Shown here one piece after another: positions 1 through 7,824 of a DNA stretch of 64,000 nucleotides; the stretch's first letter is position 1; each line of letters opens with the position of its first letter. Origin of the DNA: NORP240 sp942492445 (GTDB lineage Bacteria > Pseudomonadota > Gammaproteobacteria > Pseudomonadales > Pseudohongiellaceae). The position numbers and the translations under genes were made by a program. The notes below the pieces were generated by a model, which saw nothing but the letters and a program-made list of their open reading frames with translations, made no database searches and had not been told where the DNA came from. The stretch is taken from positions 62,001 to 126,000 of the forward strand of contig CALOEW010000086.1 in the NCBI GenBank assembly GCA_942492445.1, given 5' to 3'.

Positions 1-1
1 G

Positions 2-187
2 CGGGTCAGCGACGATACCCGATATGCAGCTGCTGCAGTACTGGAACGTGTTGGCATAAAGGCGACAGCCTGGCTGGATGTTATCAATTATTTCCACAAA
101 TATTTCTATCAGGCTGCCGGCGAGGCAGGCTCGCTCATAAACTTTCAGGAAAAAGCGTGCTCGCTCCAATGTAGTCAGATTCCGTAA
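2..187 (+). CDS. C-terminal part of an unidentified protein, possibly RelB/DinJ-like antitoxin
   Basis: The reading frame is open from the window edge to a TAA at 185-187, so only the last 61 residues are visible and the start is outside. The first part (RVSDDTRYAAAAVLERVGI) has the spacing of the helix region of RelB/DinJ antitoxins, in which a charged strand is followed by an Ala-rich helix and an 'xGI/L' turn. This is a weak visual resemblance. The tail is Cys- and Gln-containing and not diagnostic. No toxin gene follows directly downstream. It could also be a chance open frame; the lack of a start makes this hard to judge. Confidence 0.3.
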   Translation, partial: RVSDDTRYAAAAVLERVGIKATAWLDVINYFHKYFYQAAGEAGSLINFQEKACSLQCSQIP

Positions 188-444
188 TAAATGGGTAAGA
201 GGCATAGGGCCGGCGTACCGCTTGTACGGAACCTGAACAACGTCACACCGGAAAAGATTGCATACCGGGAGCCCGAAAGATTGTAAATCCCGTTATTTCT
301 GGTTCAAGAAACCCGGTATACCCCGTAAAGTTCAGACAACCTGCGCTATTCCTCGCGCGTCTCAATTTCCCTCCCCAATTTCGACAAGAAATGCACAGCT
401 TAGTGCGCATTCTGTGCTAAAAACCATTAACAGAAATTTTTAAC

Positions 445-500
445 AGGACACCCAATTAAGATATTTATTGGGTGTCCTTTTAAATTTAAATGGGTGTCCT
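445..500. repeat. Perfect 12-bp hairpin (aggacacccaat) with a third copy beside it
   Basis: AGGACACCCAAT at 445-456 and its exact reverse complement at 467-478 form a 12-bp stem with a 10-nt AT-rich loop. The right arm runs into TTTT, and a further direct copy ATGGGTGTCCT lies at 490-500, also followed by TTTT. The hairpin with its T run could act as a terminator. Three copies of one arm in 56 bases look more like a REP-type or transposon-end repeat. No transposase is visible nearby. Confidence 0.6.
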
Positions 501-538
501 TTTATAATGAGGTTCTGAGCGTTTTTACCAGATATTGT

Positions 539-567
539 TTGACAAGCAGGTTGTTACACTATATGTT
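539..567 (+). promoter_or_regulatory. Candidate sigma-70 promoter
   Basis: A perfect -35 TTGACA at 539-544 is followed after 17 bases by TATGTT at 562-567 (four of six to the -10 consensus). It would start transcription about 100 bases upstream of the small gene at 672. Inferred from consensus match only. Confidence 0.45.
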
Positions 568-671
568 GCGCGTATTGATGCTTTGCGGAAAAAGATTTGG
601 TTCCGGCTACGCAGTCATCTTTGGAGCGAAAAATAATTCCGGGTTGTTTCGGACATTTCAGGGTTTTCGTT

Positions 672-863
672 ATGGTCAAATACACTCAGGTGTCATCTTT
701 CGAATCGCTTGATCAGGCCGTCAACAAGACAGCGGATGAAAACGACCTTTCCCACGCGGAGAGAATGTTTCTCAAGAAAAAGCTCGAGAGCGAAATTCGC
801 GTTAAGCTGGCTGAATTTGCAAATGAAATTTCCCAGGCAAGGAAGCTGCGCGAAGGGAAGTAG
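672..863 (+). CDS. Small charged hypothetical protein, 63 aa
   Basis: I do not recognise a family. The protein is 63 residues, begins MVKYTQVSSF, and is rich in Lys, Glu and Arg. From about residue 20 it looks like a single long amphipathic helix ending KLREGK. No signal peptide or membrane segment is visible. ATG 672 is preferred over earlier in-frame starts because the residues upstream of it look non-coding; the ribosome site is weak. The consensus-like promoter at 539-567 points at it. It stands alone, convergent with the lipid-type operon that ends at 929. Confidence 0.45.
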   Translation: MVKYTQVSSFESLDQAVNKTADENDLSHAERMFLKKKLESEIRVKLAEFANEISQARKLREGK

Positions 864-928
864 GTGGTTGTCTGCTCTTTGCGGCAGGGGTCCGAACAGC
901 CCGTACTATACAGATCGAACTATCCAGT

Positions 929-1471
929 CTACTGATGTGGGTGAATGTGCAGCGGTGCCATCGCTCTATCAAGTATCGAAAGTACCGTAGAAAGAACCAG
1001 CAACCAGCCGAATATGAATACACTGCCTGTGATAATACCGGCCAGTTCGCTCAAAGGTGGTGTCCTGGAGCAGGCAACAACCAGGATCGGCACAAAATAA
1101 AGAATACCGTTCCAGCGGCCCAACCTGCTCATGTGCAGCTGTTTTTCGTGGTAAAAAAAGTGTGAATCCAGTACGTATTGGGAGAAAGCTATTACGATTA
1201 GAACTGGCAAAATCGGAGTAATCAATCCCGCATAGGCGGCGCCGGAAAGGCACGAAGTGACAAAGAGAAAATCTGTTGTGTGATCAAACAGCTGCCCTTG
1301 TGAAGAGGCTGTTCCTAAGCGGCGTGCCAGTTTCCCATCAAAAAAATCCGTCAGTATGGCGATCAGAATCAGGAATACCGTGGCCTCCGGTGGTACTGTC
1401 AGCAATTCGGCGATACTGAGTGCGGTGGGGCCTGCGATAAGCAGGCGCAGAAAGGTGAGAACGTTGGCCAT
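929..1471 (-). CDS. CDP-alcohol phosphatidyltransferase family protein
   Basis: Integral membrane enzyme of the CDP-alcohol phosphotransferase family, which moves a phosphatidyl group from a CDP-linked donor to an alcohol in phospholipid synthesis. The full family motif D-x2-DG-x2-AR-x8-G-x3-D-x3-D is present: D42, D45, G46, A49, R50, G59, D63 and D67, so the metal-binding site is intact. At 180 residues, with about five or six hydrophobic segments, it has the usual size. Its start codon overlaps the stop of the upstream gene by one base (TGATG), so it is translationally coupled to the flippase-like protein. The acceptor alcohol cannot be read from the sequence. It is unlikely to be the housekeeping pgsA, which normally sits next to uvrC, but this is inference. 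Confidence 0.85.
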   Translation of the reverse strand: MANVLTFLRLLIAGPTALSIAELLTVPPEATVFLILIAILTDFFDGKLARRLGTASSQGQLFDHTTDFLFVTSCLSGAAYAGLITPILPVLIVIAFSQYVLDSHFFYHEKQLHMSRLGRWNGILYFVPILVVACSRTPPLSELAGIITGSVFIFGWLLVLSTVLSILDRAMAPLHIHPHQ

Positions 1472-2451
1472 CAGTTGGAAAACAATTCACGTTGTGCACG
1501 ACGCCAGAAAAGCACACCGATCAGAGCATTAAACAGAATAAAGAAATTGTGCTGAACAAAACCGAATGCCGCCATCTGTCCTTCATTTTCCGGAAACAGG
1601 ATGACCCAGAAAGTGATAGCAGCTGCGCGCATGGGAGTTGGTACCGTCGCGGCGAAGAAAATTACCGGAAGATATCCAAGCAGGTCAAGGAAAGAAGCCT
1701 CCACTCCAAACAAGGTTAGAGCGAACGTATAGACGAACACGGCGGTAATCAATGCCGGAGACCGGATCAGGAAGAACAAGAGGTAATGTTTAAGGGTAGC
1801 AAGCTTGAAGGCGTGCAGAATCCGCCGGTTTCGTGTTTTGTTGTCAGGCAGAATGATGCCCCGGAAGAAAAGAAACCACAACACAAAGAATACGAGCACT
1901 CCGATAGCTATAAATGGAATTATGTTGAATACGTCCGGTAACGTTCCGCTGCTGAAGAAAAAACCGATCGTGGCCCAGATCATCAGGTAAAACATCTCGC
2001 AGAACATGATAAAAAGCATGACCGATCCCACCTCCCAGCCAGGAACCTGGTCCCGTTTGTTCAGGTAGTAGGCCATTGCCCCTTTTCCTATCTGCTCATT
2101 AAAAACCGATATGATATAAGCACTGGCACGGATAGGCAGAATATCCCGATATTTCAATGGTTCTATGAACCAGTTGAGAGCTCGGGTGACAACCAGTGTG
2201 TCAATCAGGAAGTAGAGGCAGGAGTATGCCATCATCAATAGCAACCAGGGAATCCACTGTACATTGGCAAACACCTGGCTCATGTATTCAATCAGAGTAA
2301 GCCCTTCTCGTGCGGCGGCACCGTTGAGTCGGAAATACAGATAGATAAAACAACCTACAGTGATCAGCAGAAACACAATACGGCCGGATCTGCTAGGTCT
2401 TCGGGCGGCGACCTGCCCTTCAGCGGCAGTAGTTGGAGTCGATTCGGTCAT
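1471..2451 (-). CDS. Multi-pass membrane protein, flippase-like (UPF0104/LPG-synthase TM type)
   Basis: A 326-residue inner-membrane protein with a Ser/Thr/Ala-rich cytoplasmic start, a first membrane helix at about residues 25-42 and roughly seven more. The layout, with an ISVFNEQIGKG segment after helix 3 and a PxxMRAA segment in a late helix, resembles the membrane domain of lysylphosphatidylglycerol synthase and related UPF0104 proteins, thought to flip lipids. The match is by pattern, not by a defining motif. It lies between an SDR protein (2 bases upstream) and a CDP-alcohol phosphatidyltransferase (1-base overlap), so a role in making or translocating a membrane lipid is a fair inference. 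Confidence 0.6.
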   Translation of the reverse strand: MTESTPTTAAEGQVAARRPSRSGRIVFLLITVGCFIYLYFRLNGAAAREGLTLIEYMSQVFANVQWIPWLLLMMAYSCLYFLIDTLVVTRALNWFIEPLKYRDILPIRASAYIISVFNEQIGKGAMAYYLNKRDQVPGWEVGSVMLFIMFCEMFYLMIWATIGFFFSSGTLPDVFNIIPFIAIGVLVFFVLWFLFFRGIILPDNKTRNRRILHAFKLATLKHYLLFFLIRSPALITAVFVYTFALTLFGVEASFLDLLGYLPVIFFAATVPTPMRAAAITFWVILFPENEGQMAAFGFVQHNFFILFNALIGVLFWRRAQRELFSN

Positions 2452-2453
2452 AG

Positions 2454-3344
2454 TTAATCCAGGATTTTTTCAAGGGTTTTTCGCAGGGGCGTGAGGCTAA
2501 CGCCCAGTTCAGTCGCAGCGTTATGTGTAACAGTTTCGTCAGTCGTAATCACTTCTATCACAGTCGGTGTTATACCGCCGCCCTTGATCCGACTACCTAT
2601 TGCAGCACCGAGTTTGGCTGACCAGATGGGAATCGACTTAATGGTAACGTCATTGCCAAGCATCGTTGCCAGTTCTTCTATCAGGTCACAGTAGCGGATA
2701 CCCTCCGGGCCAACCAGTTCCAGAATTCTTGTGCCGGGCTGCGGTTCAATACAACAGTTCAGGATTGCCCCACTCAGATCGTCTACATCGAGGGGGTTCA
2801 TGGTGTAGTTTCCGCCGCCAAGTAACTTCGCCTTTGGCTGCGAGGCGGCCCAGCGAACGGACCTGGAACCAGCCGTGCCATGACCCAGCAACAGCGGTGT
2901 GCGGATAATGGTGGCAGAAAGACCCGAGTCCGTAATCAACTCCTCTGCCTCTCCTTTGGACCTGAAATAGGCGTTTGCGGACATTCTGTCGGCACCCACG
3001 ACACTGACGAAGATCAGGTGGTCTACTCCAGCCCGCTTCGCCGCATCTACAACGGCTGCGGTTGCGTCGACATTGGCCGACTGATACTTGCTGAAACGAT
3101 TTTCTATCAGGATCCCTGCCAGGTGTACGACGACATGGCAGTTTTCGAAAGCCGCGGCAAGGCCCATATTGTCTTCGTAACTGATGGTCCTTGGGGTTAT
3201 GTGTTCGTTGCCGGGAAGTGAAGCGAAAGCTGACTCGGATCGGACTCCGGCTATTGCTTCCAGTCCGGTTGAAGCTGCAATCCGGGACAGGAGATTTTTT
3301 CCAACGCTGCTGTTGGCGCCTGTGATGGCAATTCTAGTACGCAA
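2454..3344 (-). CDS. NAD(P)-binding atypical SDR / NmrA-like protein
   Basis: Rossmann-fold protein of 296 residues. It begins with a nucleotide-binding loop ITGANSSVGKNLL (residues about 7-19), the spacing of extended or atypical SDRs and NmrA-like proteins. A VVHLAG segment near residue 72 and SVVGADRMS near residue 118 match the strands that follow in this fold. The classical YxxxK catalytic pair is only loosely present (YFRSKGEAE), which fits the atypical SDR group acting as sugar or quinone reductases or NAD(P) sensors. It is the first gene of a three-gene operon, ending 2 bases before the flippase-like gene. The substrate is unknown. Confidence 0.8.
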   Translation of the reverse strand: MRTRIAITGANSSVGKNLLSRIAASTGLEAIAGVRSESAFASLPGNEHITPRTISYEDNMGLAAAFENCHVVVHLAGILIENRFSKYQSANVDATAAVVDAAKRAGVDHLIFVSVVGADRMSANAYFRSKGEAEELITDSGLSATIIRTPLLLGHGTAGSRSVRWAASQPKAKLLGGGNYTMNPLDVDDLSGAILNCCIEPQPGTRILELVGPEGIRYCDLIEELATMLGNDVTIKSIPIWSAKLGAAIGSRIKGGGITPTVIEVITTDETVTHNAATELGVSLTPLRKTLEKILD

Positions 3345-3564
3345 TTTAGTTTCCTTTTTTGCCCGGCTGTGGTCTATACAGGAGTAGCTCAGGTAGCAAG
3401 GCCGGGCAGGTTAACACAGTTTGTCAATCAGGCTTATGGGGATTATAGAGCGATTCCCGCTCAGGTACGACATCAGTCCGAATACCGGCCAGGAATGGGT
3501 CGCCCACCGGCATGCGTTCAGAGAAATCTGCCGGTCGAGGGTACGTTTGAAGGCTACGACCATT

Positions 3565-6003
3565 TCAGCTGTTTTCGGCAAGATTGACCAGTCGTTTGCT
3601 GCGACGGTTTTTCAGTGCATCAGTGTTCTCAATTTCACACAGGTTGCCCGCCTGATAAGCAGCCTGCCGACGTTCCTCGCTGGCATCGGCGTACAGCGTA
3701 GTCCGCATCCGGGGAAATCGACCGATACTTCTGATTACTTTCTCCATGCTGGCGGGCGGCCACTCCTGCCCGAAGCTGGCTCCCGCAGCACGGGTGATAC
3801 TTTCATTCATCAAGGTGCCGCCCAGGTCATTGGCTCCTGCCTGCAGACAGGTAATGACTCCCTGCTGCCCCATTTTCACCCAGGATGTCTGGATGTTGCC
3901 GATCAAACCATGAAACACCAGTCGTGGCACTGCATGCATAAGAACCGCCTCCCGGAAACTGGGGCCGTGGCGAGACCTGCCTTTCAGGTACATGGGTGCC
4001 TCCAGGGCAACGTAGGGGAGCGGGACAAACTCGGTGAAGCCGCCGGTTCGCTGTTGCAGCCGCCTGACGGCCAGCAGATGGGCTGCCCAGTGACGGGGCT
4101 GGTCGATATGACCGAACATGATGGTTGCGGTAGTCCTGAAACCGGCTTGGTGCGCAGTTTCCATGACGGAAAGCCACTGTTCCGTGTTCAATTTGTCAGG
4201 ACATAGCGTGGCCCTTACTTCATCGTGCAGTATTTCAGCGGCAGTTCCCGGCAGGGTATTGAGACCAGCAGCTTTAAGGCGACGGAGAAAATCGGCAACG
4301 GAGAGGTTCAGGGTGTTAGCCCCCTGCCAGACTTCAAGTGGCGAGAACGCATGAATGTGCAGGCCGGGTGCTGTCGACCTGACGGTCTCCAGAATTTCCA
4401 GATAGGTCTCGCCGGTGTAATCAGGGTGAATTCCGCCCTGCATACAGACTTCGGTGGCACCGCGGTCCCATGCTTCCTTGCAGCGTCGGGCAATCTCCTC
4501 GGCGCTGATGTCATAGGGCTTTCCCCTGAGGTTTTCACTCAGTTTGCCCTTGGAGAAAGCACAGAACTGGCATTTGAAGTAGCAGACGTTCGTGTAGTTT
4601 ATGTTTCTGTTGACGATATAACTTACCGCGTCACCGTTTACCTGCCTGCGCAGTCTGTCCGCCTCCCGTGTCAGATAGGTAAAATCACTTCCGCGAGCTT
4701 GAAAAAGCCTTTCGACTTCACTCTCATCGAGATCCTCACCTGACTCGCAGCGCAAGACAATCGCCATCAATTCCCTGCTCGGATTCAACGATTCCGAGCT
4801 ACGAGACAGCAATGAGCTTTCCAGCTCCGGGACCGGCTGCTGTTCTCCAGGGCTCCAGTTATCCCTCTTTGAAAATCCTTCGCTGTCTGAGAGCTTAAGC
4901 ACATAAGGCCGCACATTGGGATCGATCCATTTTGTGGTGTCGGCAACATAGCCTGGATAAATTGTCAGGCGCTGGTCGAGGAATTTGCCGGCACTTTCAG
5001 TTTCCCGGGCGAGCCTGTCCAGATGGGGCCAGGGTGCTTCCGGATTAACATGATCCGGAGTCAGTGGAGAGACGCCTCCCCAGTCATTGATCCCCGCCGC
5101 AATGAGTTGCGGCAGGACTCCGGGACTCAGGTTCGGGGGAGCCTGGATGTTCATATCAGGGCCAAAGATCAAACGGGCGACAGCCAGGGACCACAGCAGT
5201 TCGTCAAGGTCCGGCTCCGGTGCACCGGCCATCAGGGTATCCGCCTTGGCGCGGAAATTCTGCACGATAATTTCCTGAATATGTCCATGACGCTCATGGA
5301 GCCGGCGCAGGGCGAGCAGGGATTCGATGCGTTCCAGCCGTGTTTCGCCGATACCGATCAGAATGCCGGAGGTAAACGGCACTCTAGCCTCACCGGCAAG
5401 CGCCATAGTCTGGAGTCGCACCTCGGGTTGCTTATCCGGAGAGCCGAAGTGGGGCATGCCTTTTTCACACAAGCGGGGCGAAGCGGACTCCAGCATGATG
5501 CCCATGGATGCGCTCACGGGCCTCAGCATGGCAATTTCTTCTTCGGTCATACACCCGGCGTTGATGTGTGGTAGCAGCCCGGTTTCTCTCAGTACCCGGC
5601 CTGCCACCGCGCGGACATAGTCCAGAGTAGTGTTGAATCCCAATTCAGCAAGTGCCTCCCGCGCAACACGGTAGCGCAATTCGGGCTTTTCGCCCAAGGT
5701 GAACAGCGCTTCCTGACAACCTGCCCTGGCGCCCTGCTCACACAGCTCAAGAACCTGGTCGACAGACATGAAAGCCTGGGGAATATGCCGGGGTGTTCGG
5801 GCAAAAGTACAATAGTGGCAGACGTCACGGCAGAGTTTGGTGAGCGGGATAAATACCTTGCGGGAATAAGTGACCACGTTGCCGTGTCCACTGTCTCGCA
5901 GCTCACTGGCAACTTTCATCAGGGCAGCCGTGTCGGTGACCCCGGCCAGTGCCAGTGCCTCAACGTCGCCCAGTGCCGAGCCTGTATATAACTGTTGCAC
6001 CAC
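3565..6003 (-). CDS. fbiC: FO synthase, fused CofG-CofH (7,8-didemethyl-8-hydroxy-5-deazariboflavin synthase)
   Basis: Bifunctional radical SAM enzyme that joins tyrosine and 5-amino-6-ribitylaminouracil to make FO, the chromophore of coenzyme F420 and antenna of some photolyases. Two radical SAM domains are visible: the CofG half with cluster cysteines C58, C62 and C65 (CRDVCHYC), and the CofH half with C474, C478 and C481 (CYFKCQFC). The CofH-type segment MQGGIHPDY follows the second cluster. At 812 residues it has the length of actinobacterial and eukaryotic-type fused FbiC. The start is GTG with a weak ribosome site, so the true start may differ slightly. No cofC, cofD, cofE, F420-dependent enzyme or photolyase is in this window. 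A fused enzyme is unusual for gammaproteobacteria and suggests transfer or a deazaflavin photolyase elsewhere in the genome. Confidence 0.95.
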   Translation of the reverse strand: MVQQLYTGSALGDVEALALAGVTDTAALMKVASELRDSGHGNVVTYSRKVFIPLTKLCRDVCHYCTFARTPRHIPQAFMSVDQVLELCEQGARAGCQEALFTLGEKPELRYRVAREALAELGFNTTLDYVRAVAGRVLRETGLLPHINAGCMTEEEIAMLRPVSASMGIMLESASPRLCEKGMPHFGSPDKQPEVRLQTMALAGEARVPFTSGILIGIGETRLERIESLLALRRLHERHGHIQEIIVQNFRAKADTLMAGAPEPDLDELLWSLAVARLIFGPDMNIQAPPNLSPGVLPQLIAAGINDWGGVSPLTPDHVNPEAPWPHLDRLARETESAGKFLDQRLTIYPGYVADTTKWIDPNVRPYVLKLSDSEGFSKRDNWSPGEQQPVPELESSLLSRSSESLNPSRELMAIVLRCESGEDLDESEVERLFQARGSDFTYLTREADRLRRQVNGDAVSYIVNRNINYTNVCYFKCQFCAFSKGKLSENLRGKPYDISAEEIARRCKEAWDRGATEVCMQGGIHPDYTGETYLEILETVRSTAPGLHIHAFSPLEVWQGANTLNLSVADFLRRLKAAGLNTLPGTAAEILHDEVRATLCPDKLNTEQWLSVMETAHQAGFRTTATIMFGHIDQPRHWAAHLLAVRRLQQRTGGFTEFVPLPYVALEAPMYLKGRSRHGPSFREAVLMHAVPRLVFHGLIGNIQTSWVKMGQQGVITCLQAGANDLGGTLMNESITRAAGASFGQEWPPASMEKVIRSIGRFPRMRTTLYADASEERRQAAYQAGNLCEIENTDALKNRRSKRLVNLAENS

Positions 6004-6315
6004 GGTCCCGCACTCCCGTTATTGGTGAGATTTTCAGTAATTGGTGTTCGAAACTGCAATCCGGGTACTCTGGCCCCCGGACGCGTCCTCTGTCAAGGCG
6101 CATTGCCGTCAAACGGGGGCAGCCCGGCAGGGAATTATTCACTATATGCCTTACGTTTTCTGCGGTTATTTTGCTCGTCAGGGGTATTCAGTAAGGACCG
6201 CTCCGGCACATGACCTGGAAAAGTGATAGATTGGGGAACTGGTGTTTCAGCGGGTTCAGCGTTTTTTATGGGGAATGCCTGATCAGAGGTCGCCTGGGTA
6301 TTGGAGAGGTCCGGA
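6004..6315. other. Divergent intergenic region
   Basis: This is 312 bases between the start of the FO synthase gene and the flavin reductase gene, so both promoters should lie here. I see no convincing -35/-10 pair. TCAGAGG at 6283-6289 matches the core of the dispersed repeat described elsewhere, but its flanks match poorly. Confidence 0.4.
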
Positions 6316-7752
6316 ATGCAAGATAGAAAAGTGGATGTGGCAATAATAGGTGCCGGCACCGCCGGCATGACCGCCTATCGGGCGGTGCGGAAGTACACTG
6401 ACAGCATCATCGTCATCGAATCGGATGCGTACGGAACCACCTGTGCCCGGGTGGGCTGTATGCCCAGTAAACTCCTGATCGCAGCAGCGGAAGTTGCCTG
6501 CCAGGTGGATAAAGCATCATTGTTTGGAATAGACGTGTCCGCAAAGCACGTTGATGGTGCCAGGGTCATGCAGCGGGTACGTTCCGAGCGCGATCACTTT
6601 GTCAGCTCGGTACTGGAGGCTGTCGACGACTGGCCAGACGAGCACAAGCTCAGGGGCAGGGCACGCTTTATCGGGCCACAAGAGTTGCTGGTCGATGACA
6701 AGGTCCGGGTGGTCGCGGACCGGATCGTGGTTGCCGTGGGTTCACGGCCCATGGTTCCGGAGCCATGGCGGGCTCTTGGTGACCGGCTGCTGGTCAACGA
6801 CAATGTATTTGCCTGGGAACGGCTGCCGGACTCTATCGCCATAGTCGGCACCGGCGTTATCGGGCTCGAGTTGGGCCAGGCGCTAGCCCGTCTGGGAGTC
6901 AAAACGAAACTCTTTGGAGCAGGCAACAGCTTCGGGCCCGTGTCGGACCCGACAATCAAAGAGGCTGTAAGGACGCACCTGGGAACGGAACTGTCTTTGG
7001 CAGCGGACGCGCCAGTGGAAAGAGTGGCCCGAACTGCATCCGGGGTAATGCTGTCCTACCGAGAAAACGGCCAGCTACGGGATGTCGAAGTCGACTGTCT
7101 GCTGGCGGCGACCGGAAGACGCTCCAATCTGGACTCTCTTGATCTCCCGGCTGCCGGCATTGAACTTGACGAAGCGGGATTGCCATTTTTCAATGACGCT
7201 ACCGGTCAGATCAGGCAATCCCATGTGTTCATCGCCGGCGACGCCAGCGGTGCACACCCGCTCCTCCACGAGGCTGCAGATGACGGCCGTATCGCTGGCG
7301 ACAACGCCGGTCGATTTCCAGATGTCCGCGCGCATCCCCGTCGTGCTCCTCTGACTATCATTTTTACTGACCCGCAGATCATGATGACCGGTAAAAGTCA
7401 CCAGGCACTGAGTGATTGTGGGTGCCGCTTCGCAGTCGGTGAATCCAGTTTTACCGAGCAAGGGCGAAGTCGGGTGTTGGCAAGAAACAAGGGTACTCTC
7501 AGGGTGTATGGAGAGCACGGTTCCGGATTGTTCCTGGGTGCCGAAATGTTAGGTCCAGCGGCGGAGCATATCGGTCATTTACTGGCATGGTCAGTTCAGA
7601 ATCGTCTGACAGTGCAGCAGATGCTGGACAGTCCATTTTATCATCCGGTAATCGAAGAGGGGGTGCGCACGGCATTGCGTCGGTTGAACCGGGAGCTTCA
7701 CATGGGGCCAGTGCCGGTCAAGGGTTGCCTGGACTGTGGCCCCGGGGCGTGA
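6316..7752 (+). CDS. Dihydrolipoamide dehydrogenase-like pyridine nucleotide-disulfide oxidoreductase
   Basis: FAD-dependent class I disulfide reductase of 478 residues. An FAD loop IIGAGTAG near residue 10, the redox disulfide C43-x4-C48 (TTCARVGCMPSK), an NAD(P) loop VGTGVIGLELG near residue 175 and an FIAGDAS segment near residue 305 give the standard domain order. The C-terminal HPVIEE replaces the HPTxxE of lipoamide dehydrogenase. The protein ends KGCLDCGPGA, an extra CxxC at C471/C474 not found in ordinary lipoamide dehydrogenase and reminiscent of the C-terminal cysteine pairs of MerA or high-Mr thioredoxin reductases. No pyruvate or 2-oxoglutarate dehydrogenase genes are adjacent, so the substrate is open. 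ATG 6316 is chosen over TTG 6301 because GGAGAGG lies just upstream of it. Confidence 0.85.
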   Translation: MQDRKVDVAIIGAGTAGMTAYRAVRKYTDSIIVIESDAYGTTCARVGCMPSKLLIAAAEVACQVDKASLFGIDVSAKHVDGARVMQRVRSERDHFVSSVLEAVDDWPDEHKLRGRARFIGPQELLVDDKVRVVADRIVVAVGSRPMVPEPWRALGDRLLVNDNVFAWERLPDSIAIVGTGVIGLELGQALARLGVKTKLFGAGNSFGPVSDPTIKEAVRTHLGTELSLAADAPVERVARTASGVMLSYRENGQLRDVEVDCLLAATGRRSNLDSLDLPAAGIELDEAGLPFFNDATGQIRQSHVFIAGDASGAHPLLHEAADDGRIAGDNAGRFPDVRAHPRRAPLTIIFTDPQIMMTGKSHQALSDCGCRFAVGESSFTEQGRSRVLARNKGTLRVYGEHGSGLFLGAEMLGPAAEHIGHLLAWSVQNRLTVQQMLDSPFYHPVIEEGVRTALRRLNRELHMGPVPVKGCLDCGPGA

Positions 7753-7824
7753 GCCCCGGCCTCAACCGGGCTGGCTGTTGAATTGAATCTCAGATTGGCG
7801 CACTTCTGACTTTTTATTAACTGA

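Noticed and set aside
258..443. 61-residue protein near the left end
   Set aside because: Basic, low-information composition without a ribosome site; it ends at the hairpin region and looks like a chance frame.
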